Assembly: GCF_902705855.1 (NCBI RefSeq)
Contig: NZ_CACSIJ010000001.1
Coordinates: forward strand, 513,629-577,628
Reading direction: 5' to 3'
Length of the DNA: 64,000 nt
DNA from: Zhongshania aliphaticivorans
GTDB taxonomy: Bacteria > Pseudomonadota > Gammaproteobacteria > Pseudomonadales > Spongiibacteraceae
Shown: positions 38,670-47,192 of the stretch, in pieces
Layout of the letters: each line of letters starts with the position of its first letter
Position numbering within the stretch: the first letter of the stretch is position 1
Position numbers and translations under genes: made by a program
Notes under the pieces: generated by a model
Databases searched by the model: none
What the model was told of the DNA's origin: nothing
The model's input: only the letters and a program-made list of their open reading frames with translations

Positions 38670-39536
38670 TCAATCACGCAACGCGCCCTGCATCGCCTCA
38701 ATCTGCTGTTGATAGCCTTCGCTCATATCTGGCGTTACAGATAAACCCAAACGCGCAAAAGCACCTACCGTCGACCAATCAACACTTGCCAAGGGATGCT
38801 CGGTACCCACATAACTGTGCAAATTTGCAACCGTAACTAAATCCACATAGTCGCCCTCAGGTACTTCGCGTGCAAAATCCATATGCTGCATAGGCACCGC
38901 AACCAACTCATCTGCAAAACCCCATGCTTCAAGAATACGACTGCCAACCTCTGGGCTGAGGCTAATTAATATTTGATCAAGCAAATTGGGGTGGTCACGT
39001 AAAAAGCCACGTCCCACTGCATATGACAACACCGGCAATGTTCCAACTTGATGAACAATACCCGCAAGTGTCGCCATCTCGGGCTTTAAATGTTGCTGTG
39101 ATTTAGCGAGGGTATGACAAATCGCCGCCACGTCAGTACTGTGCATCCAAATAGCGCGCATACGCTGATTAAGCGCCTCTTTGGTAGACAAAAATATTTG
39201 CTGCATCGCCAAGGTCGTCACCAGCGTACTGGTGTAAGTAAGGCCGATTCTTCCAATGGCCGACTTTACATCGTGAATAGGTTGAAAGCCCCGTAACAAA
39301 GAACTATTGGCAATACGCAAAATGCGGGTTGCTATTGAACTATCATTTTCAATGATCGTTGCCAACATACCTACATTCACGTCGGGATCGCTAGCTGCCG
39401 CACGAATCTCAAGCGCAACTTCTGGCAGGGTCGGCAAGACTATCGAATCGTTTTCGATAGCTTCTAATAGGTCAAGCCGAACCTGTTCGACCAAGGGATT
39501 GCTTAATGACACATTCAATAGCTCACTGCTAGACAT
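38670..39536 (-). CDS. HDOD-domain signalling protein
   Basis: A 288-residue protein that is almost entirely an HDOD domain (about 25-225; LPTLPEVALEIRAAASDPDVNV, ATIIENDSSIATRILRIANSS, AIGRIGLTYTSTLVTTLAM). HDOD is related to HD phosphohydrolases but lacks the metal-binding HD residues, so it is thought to be a non-enzymatic scaffold. Members take part in motility, cell cycle or stress signalling. It is a single gene between the REP-like element and a terminator of the next gene. Confidence 0.9.
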   Translation of the reverse strand: MSSSELLNVSLSNPLVEQVRLDLLEAIENDSIVLPTLPEVALEIRAAASDPDVNVGMLATIIENDSSIATRILRIANSSLLRGFQPIHDVKSAIGRIGLTYTSTLVTTLAMQQIFLSTKEALNQRMRAIWMHSTDVAAICHTLAKSQQHLKPEMATLAGIVHQVGTLPVLSYAVGRGFLRDHPNLLDQILISLSPEVGSRILEAWGFADELVAVPMQHMDFAREVPEGDYVDLVTVANLHSYVGTEHPLASVDWSTVGAFARLGLSVTPDMSEGYQQQIEAMQGALRD

Positions 39537-39599
39537 AAAAGGAGACTAACAAAAGCCTAGGCACACTATCAGTGCTAAAAATACCTATAGTGCAGATAC

Positions 39600-39640
39600 A
39601 AAAATGCCGAGGTAACAGACGTCATCACCTCGACATTTTT
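39600..39640 (-). terminator. Terminator after the aminotransferase gene
   Basis: CGAGGT/ACCTCG with outer AAAATG/CATTTT pairs across one mismatch and a 13-nt loop; T-runs are present on both sides, so it could work in both directions. It lies 17 nt past the aminotransferase stop. Confidence 0.8.
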
Positions 39641-39657
39641 GCTTACTTATTTTAAAT

Positions 39658-40836
39658 TTAAACCAAAGTTGCTTCGGCAGCCGCGACGGCCTTCGCCGCA
39701 TCGCAAGCAATACCTTGTTCGCCCATTGCTGCAGCCAGTGCCTTCAATAGTAAACTAATATTTTCTATTCTAGCGCTATAGCCCATCAAACCAATTCGCC
39801 ATACCTTGCCCGCAAGATCACCCAAGCCTGCGCCAATTTCCAAATCATACTTCGCAAGCAGGTATTGGCGAGTAGTCGCATCGTCTATGCCCTCTGGGAT
39901 ATAAACACTATTTAACTGCGGCAAGCGGTGATCCGCATCAACCACAAAACGAATTCCGAGGGTTTCTAGCCCCGCCGCCAGCGCCTTATGCATTGACGCA
40001 TGACGCTGCCACGCATTTTCTAAACCCTCTTCCTGCAGCATCACCAACGATTCGTGCAAACCGTAAAGCGCATTAACAGGTGCCGTATGGTGATAAGCCC
40101 GCTTACCACCCTCGCCCCAATAACCTAAAATCAGGTTCATATCCAAAAACCAACTTTGTACCGGGTGCTTACGCCCTTTAATCGCTGCAACAGCAGCGTC
40201 ACTGAACGTGACAGGCGACAAACCTGGCGTGCATGACAAGCATTTCTGACTACCGGAATACACCGCGTCAGCCTGCCATTCATCTACCATCAGCGGCACG
40301 CCACCCATTGACGTCACCGCATCAACAATACTCAACGCCTTGTACTGCTTCGCCAATCCACACAATATTTTCGCATCGCTCAGTGCGCCCGTTGAGGTCT
40401 CGGCATGAACAAATGCCAGAATTTTAATATCTCCATGTTCTTTTAAAGCCGCCTCAACCGCCGCCGGCTCCACCGCCGTTCCCCATGCAAAATCGAGTCG
40501 CACTGCAGTGGCGCCACAACGTGTCACATTTTCAATCATACGATTGCCAAACACACCGTTCACGCACACCAACACCTTGTCACCCGGCTCGACAAGATTA
40601 ACAAAACAGGCTTCCATGCCAGCAGAACCTGGCGCAGAAATTGGCAAAGTCAGCTCATTACTGGTCTGAAACGCATACTTAAGCAGCGCTTTGGTTTCAT
40701 CCATCATACCCACAAATAAAGGGTCTAAATGCCCCAGCGTTGGCCGGCCAAGGGCCTCTAAAATACGAGGATGCACATCAGAAGGACCGGGACCCATCAA
40801 CGTACGACGAGGAGGATGGAATGAAGAAATTGTCAT
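39658..40836 (-). CDS. Class V alanine/serine-glyoxylate aminotransferase
   Basis: A 392-residue PLP enzyme of the AGXT/PucG family. The N-terminus is RRTLMGPGPSDVHPRILEAL; the cofactor region has ISAPGSAGMEACFVNLVEPGD; the PLP Lys lies in YSGSQKCLSCTPGLSPV. Relatives transaminate glyoxylate with alanine or serine, or ureidoglycine. It is monocistronic with a terminator. Neighbours do not show which donor is used. Confidence 0.9.
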   Translation of the reverse strand: MTISSFHPPRRTLMGPGPSDVHPRILEALGRPTLGHLDPLFVGMMDETKALLKYAFQTSNELTLPISAPGSAGMEACFVNLVEPGDKVLVCVNGVFGNRMIENVTRCGATAVRLDFAWGTAVEPAAVEAALKEHGDIKILAFVHAETSTGALSDAKILCGLAKQYKALSIVDAVTSMGGVPLMVDEWQADAVYSGSQKCLSCTPGLSPVTFSDAAVAAIKGRKHPVQSWFLDMNLILGYWGEGGKRAYHHTAPVNALYGLHESLVMLQEEGLENAWQRHASMHKALAAGLETLGIRFVVDADHRLPQLNSVYIPEGIDDATTRQYLLAKYDLEIGAGLGDLAGKVWRIGLMGYSARIENISLLLKALAAAMGEQGIACDAAKAVAAAEATLV

Positions 40837-40974
40837 AATAAAATCTCGCTAATCTGACACAACGCCAACAATCAATGGGGACAACCTGATTGTGGCCAAT
40901 AGAAAGTTGACAGTGATTATACCTGAATACCCCGCCCTGTTAGAAACCGCTTTTACAAGGCGGCCGAAAAGCCC

Positions 40975-42450
40975 CTACACCACGAAAAAATCAGACACGG
41001 TCTGGCAGGGCAGGTCATTAATAAATGCCTTGATCAGTCGATAGTGCTCGTACTGAAAATCTTTGGCCTGCTCACACCGACGCTTGGCACCCTCTAGATT
41101 TATCGACGCCGTAGTATCTTCACCAGTCACAATGCGCTCGCGCATTAGCTTAGTATCGGCATCCCAAACAAAACTCCCATAGTATCGCCAGGCATTGATC
41201 AAATGCCACTCACCAAAGCCAGACGCATTCTGCTCATAGATGAATACCGGCTCGTCGAAAGGCCACGGTGTATACAAATAGCTTGCTAGCGCTTCCGCTA
41301 ACTTTTGATTGACCTCTTGCTGCGCAACCACCCCTAGATTTTCGTTTAATACATCGCTAACCAAGGTGCAATCAGCACAACCACAACTCTCCCCCTCTGC
41401 AAGAATACCCAATAATCGCAGACACAAAGCTGACTCCTCTGCCAACTCAACTACACGCATTTTCGCCTGTTTTCTATCACGAAATATCGCAACACACTCC
41501 CCAGAATGAACGACACTCGCCGGCAAACCAGAGCGAAACCGTAATTGGGTAACACCGTTGTCATTCAAAACAAAACGCACACAGCAAGGCTTGCCAATAG
41601 CCTTAGCGCGACGCTGCATTTGTGGCTTCTCAAAACGCAAAGACGCACTCAAATAAAACCCCACCGACAACTCACCCGCCAACACATGCCACTGAACCCC
41701 ACAAACTCGGCGTGCGAGCTTAGTCGCCTTACTGTCCCCAGAACAATTTGTGAAATGGCTAAGCACCTGAGTTTGAAGCGACGCCGCACCACCTAAATAC
41801 AATAACTCCCCCGCCTCACCCAATAAGCGGTAAACACCGGGCTGACAGGGAATTGCATCAATATCACCCTGATTAATCGACGGCGGCAACACCGGCAGCC
41901 CCAGTTGCAAACCCAGCTCAAAATTAAAAACCGCCTCCCCCTTGTCCCCCCTCGCGTAATCTAAAAATGCCTTCATTGCATCTACGTCTGCCATCGCGCG
42001 GTGATGCACTTCAGAATAAAACCCAATCCGATTACAAATTGCCTCTAAGCCGTGCTTAGGCCAATCGGGATACAAAGTTCGCGCCAGCTTCAATGTGCAC
42101 AAGACCTTGGGCTCATACTCGTACCCTAAACACCGTAAATGATGCCGCAAAAAACCCGCATCAAATTTTGCATTATGCGCGACCAATATCGCGCCCTCTA
42201 AATACCCCCACACCGTATCGACCACCTCAGCGAACCTTGGCTGACCACGCACCGTTGCAGCACTAATGCCCGTGAGATTTTGAATAAAAAAGGGAATTGA
42301 ACATTGAGGATCAACAAGCGACTGCCATTGCCCAAGGGTATGCCCACGACTATCTTCAAGACGTATCGCAACCTCCATAATCTGATCTTCACGCGGCTGA
42401 CCGCCAGTAGTTTCAAGATCGACTAAGGCAAAGCGATATTGATCAAGCAT
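40975..42450 (-). CDS. DnaQ-like 3'-5' exonuclease fused to a degenerate GIY-YIG domain
   Basis: A 491-residue fusion. The N-terminal DEDDh exonuclease (about 1-170) has FALVDLETTGG (Asp/Glu), AHNAKFDAGFL (Asp) and HHRAMADVDAMKAFL (His/Asp), a full active site. A GIY-YIG-like domain (about 200-280) follows: PGVYRLLGEAGELLYLGGA keeps both Tyr, but the Arg expected about 10 residues later and the family Glu are not visible. The remaining 210 residues are unassigned, with a Cys cluster (CGCADCTL). Similar fusions are annotated as DNA polymerase III epsilon-like or Cho-like repair nucleases. It is a single gene. Confidence 0.82.
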   Translation of the reverse strand: MLDQYRFALVDLETTGGQPREDQIMEVAIRLEDSRGHTLGQWQSLVDPQCSIPFFIQNLTGISAATVRGQPRFAEVVDTVWGYLEGAILVAHNAKFDAGFLRHHLRCLGYEYEPKVLCTLKLARTLYPDWPKHGLEAICNRIGFYSEVHHRAMADVDAMKAFLDYARGDKGEAVFNFELGLQLGLPVLPPSINQGDIDAIPCQPGVYRLLGEAGELLYLGGAASLQTQVLSHFTNCSGDSKATKLARRVCGVQWHVLAGELSVGFYLSASLRFEKPQMQRRAKAIGKPCCVRFVLNDNGVTQLRFRSGLPASVVHSGECVAIFRDRKQAKMRVVELAEESALCLRLLGILAEGESCGCADCTLVSDVLNENLGVVAQQEVNQKLAEALASYLYTPWPFDEPVFIYEQNASGFGEWHLINAWRYYGSFVWDADTKLMRERIVTGEDTTASINLEGAKRRCEQAKDFQYEHYRLIKAFINDLPCQTVSDFFVV

Positions 42451-42692
42451 AAAATTTAGAAATCATGAATTAACAACCGTTATAAGTTATTTATAAAACC
42501 GAGAAATATGTAAATCTAGGTGGGGAAAACTAAAGACAACGGACCAAATCCTAGAAGCAAACTCCATCCACGTAACTCGCAAAGCCCTTAGCGAGTGATC
42601 CGAACTTTTATTGAACTAGTATATAGTGTGTTTCCGGTATAGTTTGAGTATAAGCTTACACATCCATTTTACAAATTAAAGCGTGGTGATAT

Positions 42693-43256
42693 ATGTCCAT
42701 TCTACTTCGGCTTAAATCTGCACTATGCTTGGCTGGCCTGCTGCTTAGTTACAACACCCTTGCTTGGGATTGCCCCGAAAGCTTAAAACAATCCCGCCCG
42801 ACGCTAGAAGCTGGCGAACTCAATCTCTGCGACACAGTAAAAAGCGCCAAAGTACTGCTGGTGGTAAACACCGCCAGCATGTGCGGATTTACACCGCAGT
42901 TCGAAGGATTAGAAGCCCTGTACCAAGAATTTAAAGATAAAGGCTTGCTGGTACTAGGCGTGCCCACCGCTGACTTTGGTGGGCAGGAATACGAGGACGC
43001 TGAGAAAACGTCAAAAGTTTGTCATGCAAATTATGGTGTTAGTTTTCCGGTGTTTCATAAATCATGCATTCGTTGCGACAGCCCTGACCCCTTACTCAAA
43101 TTAGTTGCGGATGCCAGCGACACCACACCTAAGTGGAATTTTTATAAATATGTTTTCGATCCCGCGACTGGCGAATCGGATAGTTTCAGTTCGATGACCA
43201 AACCAGATTCAGCACCGTTGCGCAATGCCATTACTAAGCGGCTTGAACTAGAATAA
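42693..43256 (+). CDS. Secreted GPx-like peroxidase
   Basis: A 187-residue glutathione-peroxidase-fold protein with a signal peptide (MSILLRLKSALCLAGLLLSYNTLAW, cleavage near residue 24). The peroxidatic Cys is in NTASMCGFTPQFEGL, the Gln in FGGQEYED and the Trp/Asn in PKWNFYKY, so it should be active. Extra cysteines (DCPESL, LNLC, SCIRCD) could serve as resolving or structural disulfides in the periplasm. It is the second GPx in this window. The DUF3080 lipoprotein gene begins 3 nt after its stop. Confidence 0.85.
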   Translation: MSILLRLKSALCLAGLLLSYNTLAWDCPESLKQSRPTLEAGELNLCDTVKSAKVLLVVNTASMCGFTPQFEGLEALYQEFKDKGLLVLGVPTADFGGQEYEDAEKTSKVCHANYGVSFPVFHKSCIRCDSPDPLLKLVADASDTTPKWNFYKYVFDPATGESDSFSSMTKPDSAPLRNAITKRLELE

Positions 43257-43259
43257 TTT

Positions 43260-44357
43260 ATGCCGCCAATGATGTTTCAACGTGGCCGACATGCCACACT
43301 ACTCCAAGTTGCGTTCACGCTAATTTTTGCTCTGTTACTTGCCGGCTGCACAGACCGAGGCGAGCTAGAATCTAACTGGCAGGACTATATTTCTAGATTA
43401 AGTCGTGTGCTTGACAGGGATGCGGGTACTGCCGGTTTCGACTCCAGCTTACACTTCCCACGGCCGCGCGATCTGGCTTTAACTTTTGAAACCAGCAATA
43501 TCGATTTACTCGATTTTTTGCGCCTGCGCCGCTGCGCCCTGCGAGAAACCATAGCCCAGCGTAACAGTATTCTCGGTCGCCACGGTGATGCCAGTGCAAA
43601 ACTTATTTTTGATCTGCGCTTTTTAAATGAAGCAGAAGACTGTATCCAGATATTAAATAGCGATGGCAAGAACAGCCTCGCGACTCAACTACGTGAAGCC
43701 GTCAATTTAAAAAGACGCGAACTACCTAGCCGTATATTTTTGGCAAGTATCGCAGGTGCTGAGTTTCGGGAATTTTGGCAAGCACCACCAGACTTACGTG
43801 CTTACCCTAATGATGGCAAAGACCCAAGCATTGCGGCGCTCGCCCGTTGGCAATACTGGCAACAACAATGGCTAAGTGGAAATTGGCAACATAATGCTGA
43901 TGACGTCTTACTAACATTAGGAGAAATTCGCTTAGGTGGTGGCGGCGCATTACTACGCGCCCAGCAATTGAATACTCATGAACTTGCACGCGCTAGTGAA
44001 ATTATTAAGCAAAGACTTAACGGCCGACCTTTGTGCCTGAAGCCTTCGCCAACAGCAGCGGCAGAACAATTTCGCAATGTGCTTAGCAGCCGTTTTATTA
44101 GTCGAATACAAACGCAAGCCAGCCTCATTAATCAGCATCAATACGCACTGCTGGAACAGATTCTCGCTATTGAAAATACGCTATTTTCAGCCATGACTAC
44201 CGAGAAGATTGCGGTACCGGCGGCATATTTAACGTGGGTAAAGCAGCGCGATGAACTCTTAGAAAAAGCAACGCAGGCACAGCGACAACACGTTAAAGTT
44301 GCCGCTGAGCTATTAGCACAATGCGGGCTGTCACCTGGCGGAAGCGGGCAGCACTAA
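43260..44357 (+). CDS. DUF3080-family lipoprotein
   Basis: A 365-residue protein with a lipobox after a hydrophobic signal (FTLIFALLLAGC, lipidated Cys near residue 29), followed by a helical region of about 330 residues typical of DUF3080. No catalytic motif is evident, and the family function is unknown. It is cotranscribed with the secreted peroxidase and converges with the RimK-like gene 15 nt away. The ATG at 43260 is 12 nt before a second in-frame ATG that may be the real start. Confidence 0.8.
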   Translation: MPPMMFQRGRHATLLQVAFTLIFALLLAGCTDRGELESNWQDYISRLSRVLDRDAGTAGFDSSLHFPRPRDLALTFETSNIDLLDFLRLRRCALRETIAQRNSILGRHGDASAKLIFDLRFLNEAEDCIQILNSDGKNSLATQLREAVNLKRRELPSRIFLASIAGAEFREFWQAPPDLRAYPNDGKDPSIAALARWQYWQQQWLSGNWQHNADDVLLTLGEIRLGGGGALLRAQQLNTHELARASEIIKQRLNGRPLCLKPSPTAAAEQFRNVLSSRFISRIQTQASLINQHQYALLEQILAIENTLFSAMTTEKIAVPAAYLTWVKQRDELLEKATQAQRQHVKVAAELLAQCGLSPGGSGQH

Positions 44358-44372
44358 ATAATGCAGACCAAA

Positions 44373-45839
44373 TTAACGGCGGCGCTGTTCCATGCGGCGT
44401 AAAAATACCTCCATGACGGAGTCGTAAAGCCCATCACCGAGAAACAGATCTTCTACGCCCGAATCTATACTGGGATTATCATTCACTTCAATGACTACCA
44501 CGCGGTTTTCTGACTGCTTAACGTCTACCCCGTAAAAGCCATCGCCAATCAATTTACAGGCCTTTACCGCAACATCTAGCACCTTCTTAGGCGCCTCGTA
44601 GGTTGGCATGGTGTCGAAGCCGCCAGACTGGCTTTTACTGCTGCTGTGTTTATAAATTTGCCAGTGATTGCGCACCATATAGTAACGACAGGCAAACAGC
44701 GGTTTGCCGTCTAGCACACCAATTCGCCAGTCGTAATCGGTGTACATAAATTCCTGCGCTAGCAACAAAGCGGATTTATCAAGCAAGCGCTGGCTTTCAG
44801 CTACTAGGCTATCCCAATCTTCAACCTTAACCACGCCTCGGGAAAAAGCGCCATCTGGTACTTTAAGCACTATCGGATAATTTAAAGTATCGGCAATACG
44901 CTGTAGCTCTTCCGGATTATCTCGACGTAAAAACTCCGTGCGCGGCGTAGGTACTTTATGGCTACTCAACAAATCCGCTAAGTAAATTTTATTCGTGCAA
45001 CGCAAAATAGAGGTCGGGTCATCCATCACCACCAAACCGTCTGCGGCAGCCTTTTTGGCAAAACGATAGGTGTGATGATCTACCGAGGTCGTTTCGCGAA
45101 TAAATAAGCCGTCGTATTCCGGAAGCCGCAAATAGTCTTTTTTAGTAATTAGCTCGGCTGAAATACCCAAATGCGCCGCGGCCTTGGTAAATTTGCGCAG
45201 TGCGGCTTTATCACTGGGCGGGAGTTTCTCTTCTGGATCAACCAGTATAGCCAAGTCGTAACGAAACGACTTTCTCGCCTTTGGCTTACGCCACATTTTG
45301 TTACTAAAGCGCTCAAACGTAGATGCAAATGCCTCCTGCTCGCCACCCTGTTTAAGGGATTTAAGCGCCATCATTTGCAGTTTTTTAATTTGCCAGCGCT
45401 GTTTGTACTCAAAGGTAATTTCGAGGAGTGGCGACGGAAAGCGTTCAAACACCGCCTTGGCAATGGCGGCATATTCCGGTGCCAAACACTCGCCAAACCA
45501 ACTTCTAACGCTAAAGCTTTCTCCCGTTTTTCCCGCTGCCAATTTTGCAAGCAAAGGCTCAACCCCTTCTAGCAAAATATCGGAAAGTGATTTACGCGCC
45601 AACTCGCTAAGGGTATTTACCGACGGCAAGACATTGTGGCTGCGCGCCTCAGCAAGTAAGGAGCAATAATAGCCTGTTCCTAAATAGCGATAACTTCTGC
45701 ACAGGTTTATTACTCGTACCCGCTCGCCACTGCTCTGAGTGACACGCTCAAGATAGTCGTCGAAGGTAATTACATCCTGACTCGGATAATACGGCGACCA
45801 ATCTTTTAGGTCGTCAACAACAACAAAAAACCGTGACAT
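44373..45839 (-). CDS. RimK-type ATP-grasp ligase with RLAN N-terminal domain
   Basis: A 488-residue protein. The N-terminal part (about 1-210; RFFVVVDDLKDWSPYYPSQDV, YLGTGYYCSLLAEA) matches the RimK-like ATP-grasp N-terminal (RLAN) domain. The C-terminal ATP-grasp (about 270-480) shows IVLKVPDGAFSRGVVKVED (ATP Lys, glycine loop), LLAQEFMYTDYDWRIGVLDG and VVVIEVNDNPSIDSGVED (Mg-binding Glu/Asn). The enzyme should join a carboxylate to an amine using ATP, as RimK adds glutamates to S6. It starts 233 nt from the divergent GNAT/C39 gene. ATG 45839 matches the family start and replaces a 21-residue extension. The substrate is unknown. Confidence 0.88.
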   Translation of the reverse strand: MSRFFVVVDDLKDWSPYYPSQDVITFDDYLERVTQSSGERVRVINLCRSYRYLGTGYYCSLLAEARSHNVLPSVNTLSELARKSLSDILLEGVEPLLAKLAAGKTGESFSVRSWFGECLAPEYAAIAKAVFERFPSPLLEITFEYKQRWQIKKLQMMALKSLKQGGEQEAFASTFERFSNKMWRKPKARKSFRYDLAILVDPEEKLPPSDKAALRKFTKAAAHLGISAELITKKDYLRLPEYDGLFIRETTSVDHHTYRFAKKAAADGLVVMDDPTSILRCTNKIYLADLLSSHKVPTPRTEFLRRDNPEELQRIADTLNYPIVLKVPDGAFSRGVVKVEDWDSLVAESQRLLDKSALLLAQEFMYTDYDWRIGVLDGKPLFACRYYMVRNHWQIYKHSSSKSQSGGFDTMPTYEAPKKVLDVAVKACKLIGDGFYGVDVKQSENRVVVIEVNDNPSIDSGVEDLFLGDGLYDSVMEVFLRRMEQRRR

Positions 45840-46072
45840 CAACCAGTTCCTAGTAGGCGATACAATGACCGGCATTCTGCGACCAATTTTTACCATTAAC
45901 AATATGCCGAAGATGATTGTATCTAGTAAATATTGCGCAGTATGATCCGTTCTTTAGCAAGGCTTATTCGCCCTATGAATTTTGCAACGATCAGACGCTA
46001 CCGCGATATCAATACCATAGCGCAATTCGCAGCTACTGCCAGTGCGAATAAGCCAAATTGCAGGCTGAACCC

Positions 46073-47182
46073 GTGAACCACATCCGCGCTGCAGTTCAAG
46101 ATGATTTAGATAGCTTAGAGGCCATAGAACAACGCTGTTTTAGTGGCGACAAACTCTCGCGTCGAAGTTTTAAAAGCCTAATTAAAGCCGGCGCTCACTC
46201 AACGTCTATTCTTTTGAGTGACAGCACTCCATGTGGCTACAGCATTGTGCTGTTCCGCACCGGCACCAGCCTCGCAAGGCTCTACTCTATCGCTTTAGAC
46301 CCCGCTTATCGCGGGCAAGGCTTTGCCCAACAATTATTGGCCCATGCCGAAATGCAAGCCCGTGAACGGGACTGCCTATTTATGCGTCTGGAAGTGCGAA
46401 TAGACAACCCCGCCGCCATCGCGCTTTATGAAAAATTAGGTTATGCCACCTTCGACAGTATCGACGACTATTACGAAGATGGCTGTACCGCGCTGCGCTT
46501 TGAAAAACGCCTACAGGCAGAAACCGGATCGGCCATTACCGAAGCCCCCACCTACTACCGGCAGACCACAGAATTTACCTGCGGCCCAGCGGCGCTGATG
46601 ATGGCGATGCGCAACATCGACCCTAATTACCCCATTAGCCGTCGCGAAGAATTGCAACTATGGCGCGAGGCCACGACTATTTTTATGACCACCGGCCACG
46701 GCGGCAGCTCGCCCCACGGCTTGGCCTTAGCGGCGCTGAAGCGCGGCTTTGGCGCGCGGCTTTATATCAACCGCAGCGGCACGCCATTTATCGACAGTGT
46801 ACGCAGCGAGGAAAAGCGGCAGGTTATTGAATTAGTACACCAAGACTTTAGCGAGCAGCTTTTAAACCACCCAAACAGTGTTGAGATTAATCCTTTGGGG
46901 CCTAGCCAGTTTCGTGAGATTCTCGAACGACACAGCCATGTTATTGCGCTCATTAGCACATGGGCATTAAACCGCAACCGCGCGCCGCATTGGGTGTATG
47001 TGAGTAAATCTGACGAACACTTTGTCTATATCAGCGACCCCGACACCAACGACAGCCGCTGGCAGAGCGAAACTGATTTTATGCATGTGCCAATAAGCAT
47101 CAATGCCTTCACGAATATGGCGAGCTTCGGCCGCGACCGGCTGCGCTGCCTTCTTGCCATCCACCCTCAGGTATCGGAGTAA
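46073..47182 (+). CDS. GNAT acetyltransferase fused to C39-like cysteine peptidase
   Basis: A fusion of about 369 residues. The GNAT domain (about 1-150) has the acetyl-CoA loop DPAYRGQGFAQQLLAHAE and ALYEKLGYATFDSIDDYY, typical of RimI. The C-terminal papain-like domain (about 155-369) has the nucleophile Cys170 in EFTCGPAALMMAM, His in APHWVYV and Asp in YISDPDTN, as in C39 bacteriocin-processing peptidases. The start is probably GTG 46073 (MNHIRAAVQDDL); a TTG at 46058 is the alternative. The next gene follows 10 nt after its stop. The fusion with a RimK ligase and DUF1704 protein recurs in other bacteria, so it is probably a peptide- or protein-modifying set. Confidence 0.88.
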   Translation: MNHIRAAVQDDLDSLEAIEQRCFSGDKLSRRSFKSLIKAGAHSTSILLSDSTPCGYSIVLFRTGTSLARLYSIALDPAYRGQGFAQQLLAHAEMQARERDCLFMRLEVRIDNPAAIALYEKLGYATFDSIDDYYEDGCTALRFEKRLQAETGSAITEAPTYYRQTTEFTCGPAALMMAMRNIDPNYPISRREELQLWREATTIFMTTGHGGSSPHGLALAALKRGFGARLYINRSGTPFIDSVRSEEKRQVIELVHQDFSEQLLNHPNSVEINPLGPSQFREILERHSHVIALISTWALNRNRAPHWVYVSKSDEHFVYISDPDTNDSRWQSETDFMHVPISINAFTNMASFGRDRLRCLLAIHPQVSE

Positions 47183-47192
47183 ACCACTGCGC

